Source of the DNA: Heliopora coerulea | Lineage: Eukaryota > Cnidaria > Anthozoa > Scleralcyonacea > Helioporidae | Direction of reading: 5' to 3' | NCBI GenBank assembly: GCA_030142905.1 | Contig: JASJOG010000123.1 | Coordinates: forward strand, 62,001-126,000 | Length of the DNA stretch: 64,000 nucleotides | Part shown: positions 23,910 through 34,400 of the stretch, one piece after another | How positions within the stretch are numbered: the first letter of the stretch is position 1 | Layout of the letters: every line of letters starts with the position of its first letter | Translations under genes and position numbers: made by a program | Notes under the pieces: generated by a model | The model's database searches: none | What the model was told of the DNA's origin: nothing | The model's input: the letters and a program-made list of their open reading frames with translations, nothing else

Positions 23910-24993
23910 AAAGGTGCAACTACACGGAACGCGAGCGACGCGGGCGAATTTTTTTCATAGAAACAAGTAAATAATATGTGAGCATCTACACCTGACGCGA
24001 GCGACACGAGGGTCCAAATTTAATTGAGCGAGCGACGCGAATCATATGAACATGTCCTATTTTTTCACCCCCCACCCACGCGACCAAATGAAGAAGGACA
24101 AATCGGAAAAGAGAAACTGAACTAAGCCTGTGCAAGAGCTGTCAACAGATTATAGACACAACAAAGATCAAATCACAAAACTTAAAGATGCACTATCAAC
24201 TTATGAATATAAAGTAAGAAACAAACTCCGACAAAAACTTGCAGATTAAGTTCAGTAATCCATTGCCTGCCGATAACTTGAGAAAGTATAAAACGAAGCA
24301 CACTCCGTATGGTGACATCTTGGGACTCAAGATTTAAGAAAAACAAGACGAGACTAGGTAATTCTGTGATATTTCGAATTTATTTCAAATTCATCTTCGG
24401 ATTGAATAAACAAAACTAGCTTACGTCTATATATACAAGCGTGATGACATCATCAATGGAATATGAGAAGAAAGTGTAGGTAGAAATGTGTTAAAGTAAT
24501 TGGGAAGACAGCGAAGAATTGTAGGTGAAGTGTCAGGTTAATTGAAAAGTGCGAAATCTTTGGTAACCTTTAGTCCAGTATTAAGTTCAGGATTTTTAAA
24601 CTTAATGTGTAGAGCTTCTGTTAGTAGGAGTCTAGAGATAAAATTGAAATAAATTCGAAATATCACTGAATTACTTAGTCTCGTCTTCTTTTTCTCAAAT
24701 CATGAGTTTCAAGATGTAATATCCTACATTATATAACTGTGTGTTGCTTTCATATAAATGCCAATCCACGCACTTGATTACGGTGTTTCCCTTGTTTTTC
24801 ATTTCTTTAATTATGTCGTGTACCCACGGTCGTTGCTGTTGTCTTCGACGTATCTAACAAAGAAAGAGAAGCGCCGCTACTTGACGAACTTTCGTAATGG
24901 AGATCTTCGTTCACGAGGACTTCAATTAAGATTTCACGCGTGGTCAAAATTAGCGCAAAGTATTAAATTACCCGTCGCTCGCGCCTGATGTAG
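23910..24993. mobile_element. Putative 1-kb TIR element with CGCGAGCGAC ends
   Basis: The left end has two direct copies of a ctacac..cgcgagcgacgcg motif (about 23919-23944 and 23984-24010). The right end has the inverted form, cccgtcgctcgcgcctgatg, ending near 24993. The interior shows no transposase frame and carries the separate foldback element 24324-24708. The left boundary is uncertain. Confidence 0.5.
24324..24708. mobile_element. Foldback element with 65-bp inverted arms
   Basis: Arms 24324-24388 and 24644-24708 are inverted copies differing at about 6 of 65 positions (sharing aagacgagactaggtaattc-like and gatatttcgaatttatttca sequence). The loop is about 255 bp with no coding frame. 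This is a non-autonomous foldback or MITE inserted within the larger element 23910-24993. Confidence 0.8.
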
Positions 24994-25942
24994 ACAAAAT
25001 GTGCCACTGACCATACTCGTTTAGTCGAACAGGCGATTCCAACACCCGATGCGAAAATTCATTTTGCTTACTGCAAACACATGCACCATCCAACTTTTTT
25101 GATGCGACGAGATCAAATTATATTAGTAAACAGTCATTAGAGGCAGAATTTGTGCGAAAATGTTTGCTAAGAAATATCTAATTCCAAGAGTTCGCTTCCA
25201 AAACATGCCATGCAGCTTGTTTTGTATATAGTTATTAACAGACCATTCAGATTACTTGTTTTAATTCAATTGAGCAAAGTTCTGCGGAAAATCTAAGTCA
25301 ATCCCTGATCTTAGTACACGGAAGATGATAAGATGCTTTCATAAGTTTTTGCGGAAAAAAACAAATAAGAATCACTCGAAATATTACTGTAGAAGATGCT
25401 CTAAAAGGCTAAAATTTGTTTTGGTTATTGCACTCAATGGATAATTATTCAAGTCTGGGAAATTTATACGGCTAAATGTTTTAGAACTGCACTTCAGTAA
25501 CCTTGAAGTGATATTTTCACAACTGACTGTATCATTTCAGTGATGTTTTTAGTGACAGCACATAGTTAATGACGTCTTCGACAGTTCGGTTGGCCCAGCC
25601 AACCTTGGATGAACTTTGCTGGGACCTGGATTGGTAATTACAATCTCGAACTTAGAATGATTTATTTTTAAATCATTTATTCTTTTTTCAGTTTTCTGAC
25701 ATTTCATCTCCAACTGTTTATAGAAAGTTTTGCGCTGCAATTCGGAAGAACAACTCCTAGTTCTTTAGAATATAGGTTTTTTCATGCCTTTGTATAATCT
25801 GTTAATGTCCAATAGACAATTGTCGATGACCAGTTGAAGCCTTTTTAATGCCTTTTTTTTGTTCTCTGTTTTCTGTCTTTGCTTCATTCTCTCTTTTGTT
25901 CTTGAACAAAAGTTCAAGTTGTTCAATATTTCGGACCCTGAG

Positions 25943-26210
25943 CTTTAACTCTCTCCGGTCTGTATCCGACTTTTTAATTTTACTCTGGCTAACGCCAGAC
26001 GATTTTACTCTGAAAAAAATGCTGGACGATTTCACTCGTCAAGGGGAGACGTCTCGGACAGGAAATGGTTAAACTTGATATTCAAATTACCGCACCTTTG
26101 TTTCTTTCTCGTTTCGTTCATAACTTAAATATCAAGCTAACAAGACGACGATTTTCGGTTTGTTTTATCCTTTACTTTTTGAAATTGTCGGCTGGTTATA
26201 ATTTCTACCG
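25943..26210. repeat. GTTAGCC-type repeat plus second dispersed repeat
   Basis: From 25943 to about 26072 lies a copy, inverted relative to 49160-49510, with ctggctaacgccagacgatt and a gtttaaccatttcc-type end. From about 26095 to 26210 follows another dispersed sequence (cgattttcggtttgttttat ... aaattgtcggctggttataa) also present near 12160-12235 and 39900-40010. Confidence 0.6.
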
Positions 26211-27610
26211 ATCTGGATTTGCGACCTTTCGTTAACAGGTCTGCCAGTTCAACAAACCTGGCCTAAAGCCAGCGATGAATCGACGAACGAACTAGTTTCT
26301 CGCTTGTCTCAGGGCTTACAGCTTACGATTAGTTACGTTCTGCTGTGCTCAGCCGAACCTCTTCATCGATACTCTGAGTCGCTCATTGAGAAAATATTCA
26401 CTTATTGCACCCACAAATTCCTTCTCCATGCATGTCACGCTTTGGTGAGGAAGACTTACAGTTGCTCATCCATCAACCATTAGGCATGTTATAGACGTGA
26501 ACAGAATGGTTGTAATCCTAAGTTTTTCTGAGCTAAACCTCTACAAATGATCACATTAGGAACTGCCGTTATTAATAATCTTTACCATAAATAACTGGGA
26601 CATAACTGTTGACAAAAAAAGGTTAGCAAACTTTGGTAAAACAAGTTACCTTGCTTGTTATGACCTTGTCCGAATTTAGTAGGGTGGTCGGCTTTGTACC
26701 AATTTAAAGACGTTCTTCCTCTTCTTTATGGTACCAAGAACAGCGTCATTTTTCGGCCTAGTAATTTCCTGTACTATTTACTTAGTGGGGACTTAAAGTT
26801 GCTCTCCACCGAGAGTTCTTCCACGGTCGTGATGAAAACCAAGCACGGAGCAGATCTGTATTTGGAAGGTGCTTGGATGAGTGTAAGGCATAATTACGAA
26901 GCTCCAACAAAGAGCTGTGCTCTCATGGGATTAACTCCTCATTTATGCATTACAAACGCTATCTTTAAGATTGGAGGTCGAATTTACATAAGAAATGACA
27001 TGTTGTTTGGTTTAAATCGAGAGAAACGACGTTTCAATCATTGCAAAAAAAATCAGCTGTGTCCAGCGAGGTTCTTTTTGCACACTTGAGACTTCAAAAA
27101 AAAACTGTCAAAAATCAACTTTCTTAAACTCATTTCGGACAACTTCTTATTTAAATAAATCATTATGGTCATAATGTTGACGTTAATAACAAATAAAGAC
27201 CCGGCTAAGCGTTCAAATATTGAAGCACAACATTAACTAATCAGTCCAACATTGGTAGTTGAATGAAAGTTTGCTTTCCGGCAAACATTTTCCCAAAGAA
27301 ATCAGGATGAGCAACAGCTGTTGGATTGTTCCTTTGATGCGAGCCAACAAAGTTGGCCAATATTGAACAATAACGTGCACAAACGTTTCGCCCTGGCTTA
27401 ACTGCCATGAACAGTTATTCAGTTCAGCAAGACTCAATTTTTGTGCTTTCGTTGAGCGATATGTCGGCCTAATTTCATCCTAAAAACCCCTTTTTTATCA
27501 GCTCAACCGCTTGCATTGACAAAGTCATCAATACATGCATCTCCGTGCAGCAACAATATTTAATATTACGTCGCCCTTTGTTTCTTAATCAAACGCTGCA
27601 CACGAGTATA

Positions 27611-27759
27611 GCCCGTTTTCCACCAGGCAAATTTTGTCGCGCGAATAGACATTTCATTGTTCGAATTGGATAGATCAATCCATTAGTTCCAGCCGAAAGC
27701 TCAGGAGACAAAAGAAAAAGTCGCTTCGCGCGAAGAAATTCGTCCAGTGGAAAACGGCC
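27611..27759. mobile_element. MITE with 35-bp inverted ends
   Basis: A 149-bp element with arms gcccgttttccaccaggcaa... (27611-27645) and its inverted counterpart ...gtccagtggaaaacggcc (27725-27759), each containing TCGCGCGAA. It has no coding potential. It lies about 45 bp beyond the 3' tail of the reverse-transcriptase fragment. A degraded relative lies at 13069-13203. Confidence 0.75.
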
Positions 27760-27802
27760 TTATATGAGTGGATTATGATTGGTGGTGGTAATCTTTTCAT
27801 AT

Positions 27803-29365
27803 AATTTATTTATTTATTTAAACATCTTTAGACACGGTAACCTGATCATCCAACAAGGGGTTGCTTTTCATAGGGCCGTGTAGTAAAATACGTAATAATT
27901 AAGAGAATATATTTACAATTAAAATGGAATATCTACAGCTAAAACACTATGTACAAGAATAAAAGTGGTAAAAGTTAGAGATCTTGACTATTAAAATAAG
28001 ATGTGTAATTAATTGTTTTAAGAGAAAGAGTTTCAGATCATGGCACCTCGATACCCAAGAGTTCTTTTCATGGCATTTGTGCTCGGTTTGGGTAAATACA
28101 ATTTAGTGTTATTACTTCTCAAATCATAACTGTCCCGATTTAACACATGAAATAAGTGGCTTAATTGGGAATTTCCACTCATGCACTTGTTAATTAGTGA
28201 CAACAACTGTTTATCCCTTCTGCATTGAAGCGTATTCCACCCCAATTTCTTCAAGGTGTTAGTTGCTGATGAGTAGTAACTGTCTCCCGTGATTACACGA
28301 GCTGCTTTGTTCTGAAGTTTTTGCAACCGTGTTTTTAGGTCGTTGGCACAGTTGTCCCATACGAGGGAACAATAATCCAAATGAGGTAGCACTAAAGTCT
28401 TATATAACCTTCCCAAACATTCTTTACTAATTACATCCTTTACTCTCCGTAAAACACCTATTCCTTTGGAGACTTTTTTGCAAACATGTTCAATATGCGT
28501 TTTCCATGATATATTCTCATCAATGAATACACCTACTGTTTTGGTGTTGCCTACACGATTAATAACTTAATTGTTAATAGAAACACGAGGGTCGGTTTCA
28601 ATGCGTGATATTCTTTGCTTAGATCCAATAATTATATATTCGGTCTTGCTAGCATTCAATGATAATCTGTTTGCTAGCAACCAGGAATGCACGTTATTTA
28701 TTTCTCTATTTAATTTCTCTTCAATTTCTTAGGAGGTGCCAGTCACAGTAAAATTAGTATCATCAGCAAATAAACTAGGGGTGGAATTGCTTAGGCAGTT
28801 AGGTAGATCATTTTTATGAATTAGAAATAATAAAGGACCGAGATTTGACCCTTGTGGAACTCCAGTTTTTACATTGTCCATAGAAGACAGGGTTTTACCG
28901 ACCTTACAAACTTGACCACGATTACTCAGATACGAGATGAACCATTGTAATGCGACACCTCTAACTCCATATAACTCCAATTTTTTTATTAGTATATTGT
29001 GGTCTACGGTGTCAAATGCCTTTTTTAAATCAAGAAACATAACACCATTTATAAGACCACGATCAATATTAACCAAGTGTCGCTTGTATTCAGTAAAGAT
29101 GTGGCAGTGGAGTGGCCTCTACGAAATCCAGACTGGCAACGTGTAAGAACATTATTTTGGGTTAGATATGTGTCGAGTTGCTCATACACCAGCTTCTCAA
29201 ATAATTTAGAAACGACTGACAAAACAGATATCGGTCGATAGTTGCTACAATCTTCTTTATCTCCAGATTTAAAAATTGGGGAGATTCGGGCTTGTTTCCA
29301 ATCATCAGGAAAGATACCTCGACATAGAGATTGATGGAAACGATTGTATTTTGCTGTTCACGCGG
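27803..29365 (-). pseudogene. Non-LTR retrotransposon reverse transcriptase, 5'-truncated and broken
   Basis: Read on the minus strand, 29340-29085 encodes an RT fingers region (FPDDWKQARISPIFKSGDK, NYRPISVLSVVSKLFEK, SGFRRGHST). A frameshift near 29080 leads into LDLKKAFDTVDHN, TGVPQGSNLGPLLF and the catalytic box FADD at about 28767-28780. Two in-frame TAA codons follow, just behind TVTGTS and within VSINN*VINRV. The frame then runs on through RLYKTLVLPHLDYCSLVWDN to the end of the ORF at 28033. An AT-rich 3' tail ends in an (AAATA/TTTA)n run near 27803-27815. This suits a CR1/L2/Jockey-like element (judgement). The endonuclease part is absent. The box is FADD where most relatives have YADD. 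It cannot encode an active enzyme. Confidence 0.88.
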
Positions 29366-29649
29366 TACTTTAACCTTTTAAAGTGCCGTTTACACTTGAG
29401 AATTTAAGCATCGCGGTTGATATCTTGGAGTATGTGTTAAACTGAAGGGAGCATCGAGGACAAACTACAGCGAATCATAAACAGATATCTTGCTGAGTAG
29501 ACTGCCGTGGGTTTATTGCATACACCAGGATGACAATCGCATCGTGCAAAATCACATGATGTCCATTATATTGGACACCTAGAACAAAAGAATAAATTAC
29601 GAAGCAAGGCAAAAACAAAGGCGGAACAAAGATATCAAGAAAGAAAAAT

Positions 29650-29724
29650 CCAACTTCGTACCCAGGGTCTTATATTCGTGGCGAACGTAGCGAGGAATGC
29701 AGGCGAGATCCTGGGTACGAGGTT
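29650..29724. repeat. Hairpin with CGTACCCAGG arms
   Basis: Arm 29650-29669 (caacttcgtacccagggtct) is inverted at 29705-29724 (agatcctgggtacgaggttg), with about 35 bp between. It looks like a short foldback repeat. Confidence 0.7.
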
Positions 29725-31405
29725 GAAAAAAATCACATATTAAAGATTTAAATTGCCGTATCGATTTTTACACGAAACAAATTAACAATCAATCTCGTTT
29801 CGCTCCTAAAAAACGATTCAAATTCCAATCGTTTAGCGTTCAAAGCTTATTCACTTTAGAGTTATTCCAGCACTTCCACTTTTCAGATTCACGTTTAAAT
29901 TTATGTTTAAAAGGTTTATTTTTAAGCAGAAATGTTTCTGCTATAGTTAAAAAACTATCTCGCTTCTTAACGTCTGAAAGTAACTGGTTAACGGCGCTGC
30001 GGAAGTGTTGTGAAACGGAAGGAAGCAAATGTGGAGTTGTAACCAAACTAAAAGTTAAAGTTTATGTTGTCGGTGAATGTTAAGTAAGGTATTGAAAGAC
30101 AGAAGAGCGCGGGCTTAGAGCACGAGGAGAGAAGGAAAGATCATAGCGAGAGGCTAGCGAGTTTTCTTTATATTTTGAATAAAGTTATACCTTGAACAGT
30201 ACAAAATCAACCGTGTTTGTTGGGGTGGTAAAAAGAATCTCAACAGAAAAATGTTTCTGTTAAAATTCAGAAAGCATCTTGCTACTCATGGCCGGAAAAA
30301 ATTGGTCAAAATTGGTGAAACGTTGCGACAACATTTATTCTGCAATGTTTCCTGATTTTCACACTGGCGAAACATGGTTTGCAAAAGCAAATTTTTTCTT
30401 CTAAGGAAGCAAAAATGTTTCTGACGAGCTTCAGAAACATTCTCATTTCTGAAGGCCTTGCAAAACTGGGAAAAATTGGCGCGGAAACATCGATAAAAAA
30501 TATCATTTCCTGAATGTTTCCTCGTTTTGCCACACGCGAATCACGGTTCGCGCAAGCAAATCTTACTTCCAAGGAAACGAACATATTTCTCGCAAAACTG
30601 AGAAACATTCGTGCTTTCCAGGGAGCAAGTATCCGTTCGCAGGGTAGGCGACTTAGGTGACAAAACCAGGAAACATTGCAACTAACTGTGTTTTCGCAAC
30701 AATGTTTCCCAGCTTCGCCTGACTTTCAGCCAGGAAATCTTCTTTTGAACGTGCGTTAAGACTTTGGCAAAACAACGGTTGTAAAAATTTCTGACGCTGT
30801 TGCAGCACTGTAGGCTGAAACTCACTTGCGCCTGACCGAGGCGTCAAAGTACATCGCCTGATTTCATCTCGTGTGGAAGATTGGCCCTAACGGATAAGCC
30901 TGGAGGGACCAAGGAAAAGAAGTTGCGTTAACTTAGACATGACATTGGCTAGTCTCACGAAATACTTCCCACAGGTCTTCCAAGTCATCTTATTGAATTT
31001 ACTTGCAATTGACTAATGCCGTATCACAGTAAAAAACCACTTTTTTCTCGTTAGTGTCAGATTTCGGCGTGGCATGACAATCACACAATCCCGGTGGCAG
31101 AACAATGTTCCCTGATTTAAGCATAAATCAAATGAATCAGTAATGATTTTGAAAAGTGAAAGAAGTAGCCTGCTTTGAACCTCGCTCAATGACCTTTACT
31201 AAGAAATTAGTCTCAAGTTCAACAGACTTCTTTAAATATACAACATTTCCAACGCCCTAAAGCTATGAACTCTTGGAAGACTAGCCAAAAATATACAATA
31301 ATACCAAAATACAGAACATGTTAAGTCTAATCTCCTGATATAATATTTAAAGAGAGTACAAAATACCAAGGAGTGAAATTAGACAAAACACGGTGTGATG
31401 ACAGA
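29725..31405. other. Spacer between RT fragment and dynein 3' end
   Basis: No gene is recognised. The stretch near 30060-30230 (aggagagaaggaaagatcat... ttgaataaagttataccttg) resembles the end of an LTR or a polyadenylated transcript, but no partner LTR was found. From 30290 a divergent tandem repeat follows. The left part must hold the dynein 3' UTR; no obvious polyadenylation hexamer was seen near the stop. Confidence 0.4.
30290..30730. repeat. Divergent ~175-bp tandem repeat rich in AATGTTTC/GAAACATT
   Basis: Two diverged direct copies (about 30290-30450 and 30465-30620) each run from a ggaaaaattgg start through aatgtttcct to a gaaacattc end. A partial third copy follows to about 30730. 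The motif GAAACATT and its complement recur throughout. Confidence 0.6.
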
Positions 31406-34400
31406 TTAGTCATCTAGCTGGCATAAAAGTGCGACGCCGCGCATAATCCAGTGGGACTGAGGCTGGTCTGACGGAATGCGCATGTCCATGACGAAGTTAG
31501 TGGAGTGTCCAGTGGTAGACAAAGTGCCACGGCGTTCGCTGGTTTTGTAAACGGGACAGAGGTAATGAGGTGTGTATTTGACGTCATCTTTTTTGCACGG
31601 GATTAACCACATCTGAGAAACATAACAAAAGGATGAAAGTAAGTATGTCTTTCCCAGCGAACAAACGTAGACAAAGTCTACGTTTGTTAAAATCCTTTGG
31701 AAAACAATACAAGTGTCATTAACCGATAGCCGAGTACTGCTCAATTCAACGAGAAATTTCGAGTGCTAGTGGTCTATGAGAAGAAACCTCAGGGAAAGAT
31801 GTAAGTTTAGGCACCCAGCTTACGAGAGAAGCCTCATAGGGATTAATGTCTGAACGTTAATTTACTCTGGAAATGAAGTATCGGGATAAAAAAAGAAACG
31901 TAAGCGGAGAATTATGTCTGTAACTTACATCAATTGACCTTGGAAATTATTTTAGTATGAAAGGATCATAAAGTTCAAGGCGAAAAAAATCTGACGAAGG
32001 CCTTCCAGAATTTTCGCAATCTCAGCTACTTGAATGGAAGCTTTAAAAATCTGCAAGCTTCGGTTGAATATAAAAATTAGTTTTCGAAGGAACAGCCAAC
32101 CAAAAAGTGGTACCGTTGGTATAACATGAAAGAAGGATAAATTTTACAGTCGACTTGACTTGAGTCCGTGAACCCTGAGCTCCAAACCACGAATGTCCAA
32201 CAGTAAACCGTGAACGCTGAACCACAAACCACGAATGTCCAACAGTAAAACGCGAACCTAATCCCCGAACCACGAACGGCCAAACGTAAACCTCGAACCT
32301 CCAACATTAAACCGTAAACCATGTACCTCAAACCCCAATCCTGATCCTAATCCCCAAAGGACCTCAACCGTAGTCCAAATGGTGACCACTAACTCCAATA
32401 CTTACCCTAATCCGGGTATCGTAAACCCCGATCTACTCAGTACGATTGTCGTGGACGATTGTTCATCCTGATGTATACGATTTACTCTTTAAGAGTCTTC
32501 AGGATGTATTGCCACATTCGACAACAAATGATAAGCAGGGATCGTGCTCTTACGAGATAATCACATACGCCAGGGGGAAGTATTGTAAGCGACAATCGTA
32601 TCGAGTCGAAGGACCTTATAGTGTAAAGCACGCTAGTCAAGACTTCTGTCTACTTCACTTACCACTGGCATTGAATCGTACAAGACTTTAGGAACAGATT
32701 CTCCAATCACTTTCGTGGCACGGTCCCACTTTGCACCTTCCATAAACAGACCATTCACGTAGACGCCTGTCATAAATGAGGGCGAAGGTAAAACACATCA
32801 ACTAGGATTCATTAGAACTCCCACTATGTTGTTTCTTGCTGATGGATGTTACGCTGTGTAGGGCGGAACCGACAGAATGAAGAGACTCAGCCAGTGTAAC
32901 AGTGATGAATCACCTCCGCGATCAATGACTACCGGTCACCAATCCCCCGAAATAAGTGACCCTAGGTCACTTATACCTGGGGATGATGAACCCTCTAACA
33001 TTAATTGGTCTAAAATGACAGATCCTATGCAGAAATGTCAACCAATTTAAATTACATGTCGGAGTGTCATTCTCGTAATGAACAAGACGGCAACTATCTC
33101 TTATCTAGGTCCTAACACTAATGCTCATCCTAATTCTAATCTACACGAAAAACTCTATCATGTCTGAGGATCAGTTTTCTATTTTTTGACTCTGGTTAAC
33201 GCCGGACGATTTTACTTCTCAAGGAGGACAGACATATCCCGTCGGGAAAGGGTTACACATACTGTTATCAACAGAGTAATAAAGAACTCTATTTTGCTCG
33301 AATTCTGTTCAGGAGAAGTGGATCTTACCATCTTCAGGCGGTGACGTGTATTTCTTATCATCAAGAACTTTGAAATCGAACGTTAACAAATCAATTGGTA
33401 TAGTGTACTTGCGAGCAAAGTTTTGCTTCGAACCTAGAGAAGCAAACGACATTTAAGTGAAAAATCTAGAAATAAGGTGCCGTACGAGAGATGATATTCA
33501 ACGTAGGGTTTCAAAGGAGGAGACTGACCAGTTAAAAATGCCTGAGTGAAAAAGAAGCCAGAGATCCAGAAAACTGGTGGAGCTTCGACCTCATACCAGT
33601 CCTAGCGACGATTAAATAAACGAATAATGAAAAAATGAGAAAAGTAGATCGACATAATGAACCAATGAACGAACGAAGTAACGAACGAATAAACGAATGA
33701 ATGAACGAAGGAGTAAACAAATGAACCAATACACAAACGAATAAATGAGTAAACGAACGAATAAATATATGAGTGAGTGGATGAGCGAGCGAGCGAGTAT
33801 GTGAGTGAGTTAGTGAGTGAGAGAGCGTGCGAGTTGGTAAGTAAGTAACTGCGTGAATAATTTCAACTCACTTGTAAAAATTTGAGTCTGTTCACCAAAT
33901 CGCTGACATAACTACCCAACGGTTTCAGGGATGGGTAGGATCGCTTCATCCACAATCCAGGAATCCGGCCTTTTAAAATACTATCAACAACCTCTTCTAA
34001 CTCACTCGACATGACTACAAGACCCTGGAAGGCAATAGCGAGCATTATCATAAATTCACAAGGTCAGTAAATAACCAAGTAATACCATATTAAATACACC
34101 AAGCCAAACTGGGGGAAGCCTAACTTTACTCAGCTAAGTTTCATGAAACAAGCAAAACGAAACGAAAGTACGCCCAAACGGCAACATTTCGGACCAAACC
34201 GAAGCTACAAAGGTGCAATGTAAAGCACCCGATCTGACCAAGCTAGGCTATGCTGGTAACAGAAATCATAGAAAACTTAGATAATAAAAAGAAAATATTG
34301 TTAATTCAAAGTCATAATTAGTTCTACTAAAGTATTTCTTGAAATGAAAGGGGAGTTGCAGTTGTTGCCATTTGAGCTGCATTTTTACAAGGATCATTAA

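Larger units (their letters stand above)
22890..27610. other. 5' flank of the LGR gene; repeat-rich
   Basis: This 4.7 kb lies upstream of the LGR start codon and should hold its 5' UTR and promoter. No TATA box or exon can be assigned with confidence. It contains a short MITE (22989-23089), a nested pair of inverted-repeat elements (23910-24993 with 24324-24708 inside), and a GTTAGCC-type repeat with a second dispersed repeat (25943-26210). An open frame at 26694-27089 is not recognisable and starts at TTG. Confidence 0.4.

Noticed and set aside
26694..27089. 131-codon frame upstream of the RT fragment
   Set aside because: Starts at TTG, has no recognisable domain, and lies in repeat-rich DNA.
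30060..30230. LTR-like end with AATAAA
   Set aside because: No second LTR, primer-binding site or internal coding region was found.
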